From: an uncultured Clostridia bacterium
GTDB taxonomy: Bacteria > Bacillota > Clostridia > TANB77 > CAG-508
Assembly (NCBI GenBank): GCA_947626025.1
Contig: CANQQQ010000018.1
Location: 1-34,024 of the forward strand
DNA: 34,024 nt
Reading direction: 5' to 3'
Part shown: in pieces, positions 25,701-32,424 of the stretch
Layout of the letters: each line of letters starts with the position of its first letter
How positions within the stretch are numbered: position 1 is the stretch's first letter
Notes under the pieces: model-generated
The model's database searches: none
What the model was told of the DNA's origin: nothing
What the model saw: the letters and a program-made list of their open reading frames with translations, nothing else
Translations under genes and position numbers: made by a program

Positions 25701-28700
25701 TTATTCCTCCTACTTCTATATACTCTAATTCTTTATTTCCTGACATTACATATATCTTTAGTTTGTATTCTTCTATATCTCCACTTTCTGCTTCTACTGT
25801 TATTTTTACTTCCATGTATTTGTCTGTCTTTTGTACTACTTGTGTTGCTATGTTTTCTACTTTCTCGTCTTCTCCTATTCCTACTTTTGCTTTTACATTT
25901 TCTGTTATTGCTGTTACTGTATACTCACTATCATCTTTTACTCTTACTTCATATACATTGTCTTCTTCTGTTGATTGTGTTGCTGTTACTGTGTTTTCTC
26001 CATTTGTTACTGTTATCTCTTTTAATCTTGCATCTACTGATGGCTTGTTTATATATAATGAATACTTATATTCTTGTTCTACTGCTTCTGTTTTATCTAT
26101 TATCTTTATTGCATATTTGTTTCTTTCTTGTTCTGTACTTTCTGTTACTGTTGATATTGTTTGTGCCTCTGGATTTTCTTCTATTTTTACATAGTCTTCT
26201 ACATTTTCAGCTATTACTGTTACTCCTGCATTTTGCGTTTCTGCTGGTAAGTATGTTTCATATGTTCCATCTAGTTTTCTTTCTACTACTTGTCCATTTA
26301 CTATTACTAATTCTATCTTTCCACTTTCTGCTTTTTTATAAATATTTAATGTGTAGTCTTTATATACTTCTTCTCCTTCTATCTCCGCTGTTAATCTTAT
26401 TTGTACTTCTGTTACTTCTCCTTTTATTTCTACACTTCTTATACTTACTCTTGCTTGTTCTTCATTATTGTCTATTGATACCCCTATTAGTTCTGATATT
26501 GTCTCTGCTTGTACTTGTACGTTTGTTAAGTTTCTTGGTATTACTACACTATATACTGTCTCTGATGTCTTTATTGCATCCTTTCCTTCTACTGTTACTT
26601 TTTCTAAGTTTAGTATTGATGATTTCTTATATATTACTAATATGTATTCTATTTCTTTTCCATTTTCTGCTCTTACTACTATTGGTATCTCTAATTTTAC
26701 TTCTGTTCCATAGCTTACTTGTGCTGTTGCTTCTGTTTTTACATATCCTTCTCCATTTACACTTACTTCTGCTTTTTCATTATGTGCTGTTGCTATTATT
26801 TCTGATATGTTTGTTTCTTCTGGTACTACTATTTCATATCTTGTACTTGTTATTGGAGTCGCTGTTTCTCCATCTACTTTTATCTCTTTTATTATTGCAT
26901 CTTTTGATATTTTCTTTACTTTTAAAATATATTCTACTGGTGTTTTATTTTCTGTTTCTACTAATATGTTTATTGTTGTTTCATCAAGTGGTAAACTTAC
27001 TGTCGTCTTTAATACTCCATTCTCTCCCCACGTAATTCCATTGTCTATACTTATTTTATCTGTGTTGTATTTTGTTCTTATTTCTAATATTCCTGTGTTT
27101 CCTTTTTCTTCTATCTCTACATAGTATTCTGCTTGTCCTTTTATTACTGCTTCATTATTATCTACTTTTATGCTTTCTATTCTATCTTTGTCTGTTGGTA
27201 ATACTACTCTTGTTAAGTTTACTTCTGCTCCTGTTATTTTATCTTTTACTTTTATCTCTGCTGTTCCTTCTCTTATTGCTTTTAATACTCCTGGATTTGC
27301 TTCTACTATTCCATTATCCGAACTTGTCCATTCATAGTCTTCTGCTATTCTTACACTTTTATTAAATACATTAAATTCATTCATTTTTATCTCTTGGGTT
27401 AAGTATTCTATATCATTTTCATGCATTACCTTTGTTTCTGGTTCTATTATGAATTTTCTGTCTCCTATTAGTGTAAAGTTTTCACTATCTATTCTTGTAC
27501 TATTTCCTAATTGTCCGTATCTATTTGATCCTTTTGCATATACTGTTCCGTCTGTTTTTATTATATAACTATTGTTTACTCCTGCTCCTATTGTAAATAT
27601 TTTCTCTTTTTCGTCTTGTACTGGCTCGTTATTTCCTTCCCATGTATATACTCTTTCATCTTTTGTTTGCGCTATATTGTTTTCTCCTTTTACGTCTATG
27701 TCTACTATTTCACTTAATCCATTTAATTGAGTTAAATTATTTCCTTTGTATTTATATACATCACCATTTGTTGTTAGTATTAACATATAGTCTTTTCCTA
27801 TTGCTACTTTTACTGCGTTTTCTATTCCATTTACTTCTCCTTGTAGTATATTTCCATATCCATATACTTTTCCTCTTGTATTTATTATTACTGTTTCATT
27901 TTCTCCTGCCCATATACTACTTATTGTTCCTCCTGAATATGGGATTATCTCTGGTGTCGTTATCATTGCTTTATTCGTTCCTAATTGTCCTTCTATATTT
28001 CTTCCCCAGCCATATAGTATTCCATAACTATCCATTGCTACTGCATGTTCTTTTCCTACTGCTATTTGTTCTATATCTTCTATTCCTGATATTTGCATTG
28101 GGCTTAACATGTTTTCTGTGTTTCCTCTTCCTAGCTGTCCTCTATTATTTCTTCCATAACTCCATACTGTTCCATCTTCTCTTAGTTCTACTGTAAAATT
28201 ATTTCCTACCTTTATTTCTTTATATGTTGCATTTGTATTTGTTCTCTCTGGTATGTCTTTTGTTGTGTTTGATGCTATTCCTAATTCTCCATTATTGTTA
28301 TGTCCAAATGTCCATACTGCTCCGTCTCCTTTTAATACTCCTGCAAAGTCTTCTCCTCCTTCTACTTCTGGTGCATAATTTGAACCTTCATCTATTACAT
28401 ATACATATACTACATGTTCTTTTCCATTTTTCTCTCTCGCTTTTACCCATGTAAATCCTACTTCTATTCCTTCTATAGTTCCTTCTTCATCTACTGTTGC
28501 TATCTCATTCTTTAAGCTTTCATAACTTATACTTTCTTTATTATTTTGATCTAAATATATTAAGTTAAAACTATATGCTAAATTTTGTGCTAAGCTTACT
28601 GTTTCTCCTTTCTTCACAGTTACTTTTATTACTCCTAGTCCAAATGCATCATTTCCTACTTGCATTGGTACTAGACTATTTGTCTTGCTCTTTAAGGTTA

Positions 28701-31700
28701 TATCTCCATGGTTATAATCTCCAAATCCCCATACTGTTCCATCTTCTTTTGCTACTGCTGTATATGTATTTCCTGCTGATACTGTCATTACATCATTTAA
28801 ACTTGTTTCCATTTTAAATGTTGTACTTTCATTTGTTGTTCCGTCTCCTAATTGTCCATATTTATTTGATCCTGTTAAATATACTTTTCCATTTCTGTCT
28901 AATGCTATACTATGGTTCTTTCCTCCGTCTATGTCTACTATATTACTTAGGTTTTGTACTTCTTCTGGAGTACTTCTATTATTTTTATCTCCTAATCCTA
29001 ATTCTCCATAGATATTTAAGCCCCATGTATATACTCTTCCATCTACTGTCGCTGTTATATTTCCTGATTCTGTTGCTCCTATTCTTCCTATTCCTTTTAT
29101 ACTTTCTACTTTTGCAAATTGTGATATTTTCTTTACTTCTGTACTTCCATTTTCCAGTAAATTTTGCTCTGCAAAATTTCCATGGTCAGCTCGCGAAAGA
29201 GTAGAACCGAAAGCGTTTTCGCTTCCCACTCTTTCTCTCGCAATCCCCAGCTGTCCATACATATTTAGTCCTGTTACATATACTTCGCCTGTTGATTTTA
29301 ATGCTATTGTATGGTTCTTTCCTGCTTCTATATCTATTATGTCTGTTATGTATTTCGCTTTTGTTGGTGTTCTTACTATATTTGTATAACTTCCTATTCC
29401 TAACTCTCCATTTGAGTCTAATCCCCAGCCATATATGTCCTTATATTCATCTATTGCTAAACATGTGTATGAGCCTGCTGTTATTTTTGTTATATTACTT
29501 AATCCTTCCACCTTTTGTGGTTTCGTTACATTTCCTACTGATGTATATCCTAGTTGTCCATAATCATTTGCTCCCCATGTCCATACATTTCCATTACTAT
29601 CAAGCGCTATTGAGAACTTTTCTCCTGCGCCTATTTGTACTATCTTTACTTCTTCTGGGAATTCTGCTTGTACTGGTTCATCTGAATAGTCTGTCGTTCC
29701 ATTTCCTAATTCCCCATTTGTGTTATTTCCATAACTCCATACTGTTCCATCTACTTTTAATGTTACTGTATGACTTCCACTTGTTGCTACTTCTGGTTCT
29801 ATTTCTATTCCTTGTGGTAATACTCTTACTTGTATTACTGATATATTATCTGTTCCTTCTTCTCTTGCTACTATTATTGTCTTTCCTTGTTTTATTCCCT
29901 TCGCTTCTCCTGTCTCTCTATTTACTGTTATTACATCACTATCTTTGCTTTCATATATTACTTTATTTCCTACTTCTTTTAATAAATTAAAGTATGTTGT
30001 ATTTCCATCTATATCAAATGTCTCTTCTTCATTTATCTTTAAGTTATTTATATTTGCTTCTACTATGTTCTTTCCTACTAGTTTTGGTTCATATGTATTA
30101 TCATTTGTTCCATTTCCTAGTTCTCCGTCTGTATTTAATCCCCATGCATATACATTTCCGTCTGTTAATCCTATTGCTACATGGTCTCCTCCTGCATCTA
30201 TTAGCATTATTTCTTTTTGAACTTTCTGTAATAATGCTTCTACTTTTGTATTCTTTGTTGGTGTGTTTGTTTCTTCTAAATCATCTTGTGAACTTCCTAT
30301 TTGTCCTGCTCTATTTATTCCCCATTCTAATAGGTCTCCTTCTTTGGTTAACGCTATTGTATAACAATCTCCTGCTTCTAGTTTTAGGATGTTTTCTTCT
30401 TGTACTTGAGTTACATTTTCTGTACTATCATTGTTTGAACCATCTCCTAATTGTCCATACGTATTATTTCCTATTCCATATCCTTTTCCTGTCTCGCTTA
30501 AGAATAATGTATGATCTGTTCCTTCTGTTATATATTTTATTTTCTCATTTATCTCTATTTTATTGTCTGTATTTTTGTTATATATGTTTCCTTCTACATC
30601 TAGCATATAATTTGTTGATATGTCTATTAAGTTTATTTCTTTTTGTTGTCCCTCGTCCACATTAATTGTTTTTTGTACTAGTACAGGTGATGTTCCATAT
30701 CCTTCTCCCCATGCATACACTTTTCCTTGTTGTGTTATTGCATAGCTTGTATTTTTATTTGCTATTATTTTTATTACTGTATCATTTATTACTTTTACTA
30801 GTTCTGTTGCTTTTGGTATTGCTATCGCTACTGGTGTATTACTTTTTACATTACTTCCATTTCCTAATTGTCCTTTATCATTTAGTCCCCATGTATATAC
30901 TTTTCCTTCTTCTGTTAGAGCAATTACATGGCTATTTCCAACAGAAATTTGCTCTATTTTCTCTTCATTTAATTCTACCCATTTTGGTATATTAGTTACT
31001 CTTTGCTCTCCTACTCCTAATTCTCCATTTGTGTTTGTTCCAAAACTCCATACTGTTCCATCTGCTTTTAATGCTATTGTGAAATTCTTCCCTGTTTTTA
31101 CGTCTGGTACTTCTCTTCCATCTGTGTTATTTGCTAATATTTTTACTGGTATATATATTAATGTTTTTGTTTCTTCATCTTTTACTATTAATGTTGTATT
31201 TCCTACTCTTACTCCTTCTATTGTCGCTTGATTTGTTCCACTATTATATGTTGCTATTTCTGTATCTTGCATTTTTCCTTTTTCTAGTAATGATGTTTTC
31301 ATTATATCTTCTTTATATACATTAAAATATATTTCTAAGTACTGTAATTCTTTTTCTGTTAATTCTTTTGTATCCCCTTCTTTCATTTCTATCTTTTCTG
31401 GATAATCTACTCTTATATATGCCATTGGTGTGAAATAATTTGTATCATCTTTTGTATTGTTTCCTATCTGTCCATTTGTATTTGCTCCCGAAGTATATAC
31501 TCTTCCTGTTTCATTTATTGTTCCTCTATTTAGACTTGCACTTTCTCCACTACTTCTTCCTATCATTATTGTTCCTTCTAATTCTCCTATTTCTGGATCA
31601 TGTAGTGTTCCTTTTTTATCATTTGTTAATCCTCGTACAAATTGATTTTTGTTTTCATTTGCTCCATTTCCTAGTTCTCCTTTTGTATTTATTCCTACTG

Positions 31701-32424
31701 TATATACTTTTCCATCTTTTAATTGTATCGTTGTTCCTCCTGCTCCTGCCTTTATGTATCTTACTGGATTTTCTGCTGGTATTTCTTGTGTTTCTTCTGT
31801 TGTTGTAGAAACTGCTTCTTCTGGTAAAACTACTTGTGTTAATTTTTGTGCGTTTGCAAACGTTCCTTGTCCTAATTGTCCTGATGTATTTAGTCCTGCT
31901 CCATATACTTTTTTATCTATATCTTTTACTATTGTTTCGCATCCTGATGCTGATATTTCTGTTATCTTATCTGCTATTTTTGATAATACTGTGTTATTTG
32001 TTGTACTTCCTATTCCTAGTTGTCCTGAATTATTTCTTCCCCATGTATATACTTTTCCACTATGTGATAATGCTACATTGTGTCCTGCTCCTGTTGATAC
32101 TGATATCCCTGTATTTAACGTCGTCTTTACTGGTGCTTTATTTGTCGTTGTAGTTCCATTTCCCATTTCTCCATTTGTTCCATTTCCCCATACATATACC
32201 CAGCCGAACTCATTTATCGCACTACTTCCATACGCTCCTGCACTTATATCTACTATTCTTGATAAGGTACTTGAGCCTCCTTCGCCTGAAACTTTTATCG
32301 CATAATTTGAGAATTCTGTATTATCAACTCCCAGTAAATTCTGCTCCGCAGAATTTCCAAGCGCTGCTCGCGAAACATTAGAACCGAAATTGCTTTCGCT
32401 TCCTACTGTTTCTCTCGCTCCGAC
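19780..32424 (-). CDS. Giant RCC1 / cadherin-like / dockerin surface protein, main segment after a frameshift
   Basis: An open frame of about 4,214 codons with no convincing start of its own; it continues the gene piece at 32378-34024 after a one-base frame change near 32421-32424. In order: the rest of four RCC1 propellers with Ig-like spacers (27450-32424), about 23 cadherin-like beta-sandwich domains of 85-110 aa (20370-27180; typical unit has LKSIVVNGE-A at the front and AEDGT-KEYTL at the end), a carboxypeptidase-regulatory-like strand region (VLDITEVGSYDVVIEKPGY), and a C-terminal dockerin-like pair. The first in-frame ATG (32166) has its GGAG only 2 nt away and lies inside a blade, so it is not a real start. 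No transmembrane tail or sortase motif is seen. Such proteins are extracellular; a function in binding or scaffolding is an inference. Either the frameshift is real and the gene is broken, or a sequencing error splits one intact gene. Confidence 0.85.
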   Translation of the reverse strand, partial: VGARETVGSESNFGSNVSRAALGNSAEQNLLGVDNTEFSNYAIKVSGEGGSSTLSRIVDISAGAYGSSAINEFGWVYVWGNGTNGEMGNGTTTTNKAPVKTTLNTGISVSTGAGHNVALSHSGKVYTWGRNNSGQLGIGSTTNNTVLSKIADKITEISASGCETIVKDIDKKVYGAGLNTSGQLGQGTFANAQKLTQVVLPEEAVSTTTEETQEIPAENPVRYIKAGAGGTTIQLKDGKVYTVGINTKGELGNGANENKNQFVRGLTNDKKGTLHDPEIGELEGTIMIGRSSGESASLNRGTINETGRVYTSGANTNGQIGNNTKDDTNYFTPMAYIRVDYPEKIEMKEGDTKELTEKELQYLEIYFNVYKEDIMKTSLLEKGKMQDTEIATYNSGTNQATIEGVRVGNTTLIVKDEETKTLIYIPVKILANNTDGREVPDVKTGKNFTIALKADGTVWSFGTNTNGELGVGEQRVTNIPKWVELNEEKIEQISVGNSHVIALTEEGKVYTWGLNDKGQLGNGSNVKSNTPVAIAIPKATELVKVINDTVIKIIANKNTSYAITQQGKVYAWGEGYGTSPVLVQKTINVDEGQQKEINLIDISTNYMLDVEGNIYNKNTDNKIEINEKIKYITEGTDHTLFLSETGKGYGIGNNTYGQLGDGSNNDSTENVTQVQEENILKLEAGDCYTIALTKEGDLLEWGINRAGQIGSSQDDLEETNTPTKNTKVEALLQKVQKEIMLIDAGGDHVAIGLTDGNVYAWGLNTDGELGNGTNDNTYEPKLVGKNIVEANINNLKINEEETFDIDGNTTYFNLLKEVGNKVIYESKDSDVITVNRETGEAKGIKQGKTIIVAREEGTDNISVIQVRVLPQGIEIEPEVATSGSHTVTLKVDGTVWSYGNNTNGELGNGTTDYSDEPVQAEFPEEVKIVQIGAGEKFSIALDSNGNVWTWGANDYGQLGYTSVGNVTKPQKVEGLSNITKITAGSYTCLAIDEYKDIYGWGLDSNGELGIGSYTNIVRTPTKAKYITDIIDIEAGKNHTIALKSTGEVYVTGLNMYGQLGIARERVGSENAFGSTLSRADHGNFAEQNLLENGSTEVKKISQFAKVESIKGIGRIGATESGNITATVDGRVYTWGLNIYGELGLGDKNNRSTPEEVQNLSNIVDIDGGKNHSIALDRNGKVYLTGSNKYGQLGDGTTNESTTFKMETSLNDVMTVSAGNTYTAVAKEDGTVWGFGDYNHGDITLKSKTNSLVPMQVGNDAFGLGVIKVTVKKGETVSLAQNLAYSFNLIYLDQNNKESISYESLKNEIATVDEEGTIEGIEVGFTWVKAREKNGKEHVVYVYVIDEGSNYAPEVEGGEDFAGVLKGDGAVWTFGHNNNGELGIASNTTKDIPERTNTNATYKEIKVGNNFTVELREDGTVWSYGRNNRGQLGRGNTENMLSPMQISGIEDIEQIAVGKEHAVAMDSYGILYGWGRNIEGQLGTNKAMITTPEIIPYSGGTISSIWAGENETVIINTRGKVYGYGNILQGEVNGIENAVKVAIGKDYMLILTTNGDVYKYKGNNLTQLNGLSEIVDIDVKGENNIAQTKDERVYTWEGNNEPVQDEKEKIFTIGAGVNNSYIIKTDGTVYAKGSNRYGQLGNSTRIDSENFTLIGDRKFIIEPETKVMHENDIEYLTQEIKMNEFNVFNKSVRIAEDYEWTSSDNGIVEANPGVLKAIREGTAEIKVKDKITGAEVNLTRVVLPTDKDRIESIKVDNNEAVIKGQAEYYVEIEEKGNTGILEIRTKYNTDKISIDNGITWGENGVLKTTVSLPLDETTINILVETENKTPVEYILKVKKISKDAIIKEIKVDGETATPITSTRYEIVVPEETNISEIIATAHNEKAEVSVNGEGYVKTEATAQVSYGTEVKLEIPIVVRAENGKEIEYILVIYKKSSILNLEKVTVEGKDAIKTSETVYSVVIPRNLTNVQVQAETISELIGVSIDNNEEQARVSIRSVEIKGEVTEVQIRLTAEIEGEEVYKDYTLNIYKKAESGKIELVIVNGQVVERKLDGTYETYLPAETQNAGVTVIAENVEDYVKIEENPEAQTISTVTESTEQERNKYAIKIIDKTEAVEQEYKYSLYINKPSVDARLKEITVTNGENTVTATQSTEEDNVYEVRVKDDSEYTVTAITENVKAKVGIGEDEKVENIATQVVQKTDKYMEVKITVEAESGDIEEYKLKIYVMSGNKELEYIEVGGIRASRQEDGTYLVNLLTAETEVEVKAQAIDELASIKIDNNTFNKHATIERVTIDSRETESKIYIQAEDGEIAIYTLKIVGLPDEVQLEQITVNGEVATYNQEENKYEIRVGGDQFNIEAIAKDSLAKVSINGGQEDVGSSQVTISKQNSITTVTIKVIAQDGIDSQEYILEIEEKSSDATLESVVVNGEVATSANGKDYEASIKANDEQATIEIKAKDRCAKVTLDGETDNTDNITVEKTIEGRTETYTIKVEAEDGTIEEYTLTITRLSNNTEIDTLTVTTTTANTQQVEPEEDGNYYLKIDRVDQADVEVILADSNAKVQIKDSDYVQTQNTVTVETIGERTRVVISVEAEDGTTKVYTLILEKKSNDTSIKTIESEDIQRVNGYTIYVDEEIDNINVRLVTNNQNAYIKLAEEGEDAYTQREITKGIDVSKGTIEVDVKAEDGTIGRNVIHIIKVGNTNLTSVKVSEEETTKARDKYIARVNIVDTTKVEIIAENVGAEIKLIKIENGEETIIAQGTGTLSEENLAINREAQNYIIRVTSVEGATTKDYDLVIELKSTNIGIKYVKVDEKEATEETESYKVEVSKKEKYPLEIKLEDENAEVKIDYDYNQGEELVRHEGEYQKGTLIDEVYVAEGETQEVTITVKSENGETKEYKLYVKRQSDNTNIETITVAGETVTEYEEETSTYRITIDNTLPTAEIMVKTLSERAKVTIEGETYTQTITKEVTLEGEGKTTIVKVEVEAEDGTTKEYTIEIKQLSADTTLGSITVNGENATTEDGKNYEAKIKDTEELATVVATTGHSESSISIDGENENSQSTTKEYYAAGQRKIEVTIVVKAEDGKTTEEYKLTIIILDTNTGTSCVKVNEEEVTVEPDKVTYKKLLDSYRETANIEIEVQSEYSSIEIINETDIEIVGDIDKSQDRIIKFTVNTPKDITTIKYRITAEGGETKEYTIILTKESADNSLKKVTVSGQEAIKTSDNTYEITVTDQIGIIDEVYGFITGMAEIRAEAEASTSKVKIEEDDEKDRVSTKTMQLTTDKTMEITITVTAQNGEQKEYKLIITIIETNNRIAHVKVNDNNVDPEDDGVTYIQLISNGSQEADIEIRMDGNRASIEITNRDNLTITDENLNEGTLKFKVSTPEDVTTIKFKITSEQGVEKHYTIKLNKESSDNTLKSIVVNGERATQVEANNYEVIIDEAETAEIIATARASTSSVSIGMEEARPQSSTRTYEVNGQKVMQVNIIVIAQTGAQQEYTLTIKILNSNNNVSMVKVNEENVNAEEDKITYKKYIPAESENAKVEIRAESEKSTIEVINTTEVNILTGYQGNGTLTFTVDTPEKVTEIRFKVISEKGEAKEYTIILTKLSADNSLKEVWVDEQEAQLGSDGYYHATINEPDQVLVKAIATDECATVRIGYEQEKLKEAQATIEADVSPKKVTITVISQSGKTARYYLYIRIIENNTELDRVLVDDNEVTNYNYDARTYTAIVDNTKDDYEVYLMAVNNRAKISVYDGEFLVNGEITDQGQMEASLIEEGLEDGNLTIQITLQPEEEMHVYTVKVYLDEENYSYYTLGIVRKSSDTTLKLVKVDDEPRDPKPEDVHIYEVPILRKTERVKITVETTHEFAMVQISDNEPERRTSTIEIELSLLAERTTVPVVVTAVDGTTDTFNINLIRLSDDASIGRIVVNGTEVENEENVYTYYMPEDEFNAEVQIFAGDDKARIEVDENNGEGYLTFNEPFGEDTIKVEKEIRVTSEDGTTEEIYTLILYKKTQIMGAIITENYEQKYMAKVKLYKRKKKEDDPLGGDEVQDLEEQVGQEKLPQDGETQEVEEELVLDREIETEEDGSYVLDITEVGSYDVVIEKPGYLSYTVAKIEITPGLIVEIQEHKLIAGEEVEDGEIEIADLVELNANLGIEITEDNKEEKGKYDLNEDGTIDMTDRTILKKNYGKKAEYEEWVDPNSINSTENKEDE
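19849..20025 (-). other. Dockerin-like domain at the C-terminus of the RCC1 giant
   Basis: Two EF-hand-like loop/helix repeats. The second, DLNEDGTIDMTDRTILKKNYG, has a full set of calcium ligands (D1, N3, D5, D9, D12). The first, EEVEDGEIEIADLVELNANLG, keeps D5, G6 and D12 but has Glu and Val at positions 1 and 3, so calcium binding there is doubtful. Dockerins plug into cohesin modules; no cohesin is in the window. Confidence 0.78.
20370..27180 (-). repeat. About 23 cadherin-like beta-sandwich domains
   Basis: Units of 85-110 aa repeat the pattern: hydrophobic-K/T-V-x-V-(N/D)-G/E near the start, YEV-I, then a strand with AKV-I, and an end strand EDGT-KEYTL-I-K, joined by S(A/S)DNT or SNNT. 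This matches the Pfam cadherin-like beta-sandwich family that decorates many clostridial surface proteins. I counted 23 by hand; the count may be off by one or two at the degenerate units. Confidence 0.8.
21590..23415 (-). repeat. Two-domain higher-order repeat, three copies
   Basis: Within the cadherin-like array, domains alternate A-B-A-B-A-B. A units have TLKSIVVNGE-AT and end EEYKLTI-I. B units have VKVNEE-V then DKVTYKK, an inner V-TP-(D/E)-(I/V)T-I-(Y/F) stretch and end KEYTIILTKES. Each A-B pair is about 600 bp, and three pairs lie in tandem, pointing to duplication of a two-domain module. Confidence 0.72.
29154..29241 (-). repeat. 88-bp palindromic element, copy A (inside RCC1 blade)
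   Basis: Inserted in frame just after a GQLG motif of the third propeller; it encodes a segment beginning ARERVGSENAFGS. On the minus strand GAAAGAGT pairs with ACTCTTTC, and AAATTTTGC pairs with GCAAAATTT around loop AGA. It matches copy B (32331-32418) at 74 of 88 positions with no gaps. Confidence 0.88.
32331..32418 (-). repeat. 88-bp palindromic element, copy B (at the frameshift)
   Basis: It lies just after a GQLG motif in the first propeller and encodes ARETVGSESNFGS in the downstream frame. Two stem pairs differ from copy A in a compensatory way: G-C becomes C-G at element positions 11 and 43, and T-A becomes C-G at positions 68 and 78. The one-base frame change lies in the few bases next to its 5' edge. 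Confidence 0.88.

Noticed and set aside
20000-32400. Long plus-strand open frames (up to 622 codons, for example 23373-25241) opposite the RCC1/cadherin-like giant
   Set aside because: They translate to Leu/Phe/Tyr-rich low-complexity text with no ribosome sites. They are the mirror of the Glu/Asn/Thr/Lys-rich codons on the minus strand.
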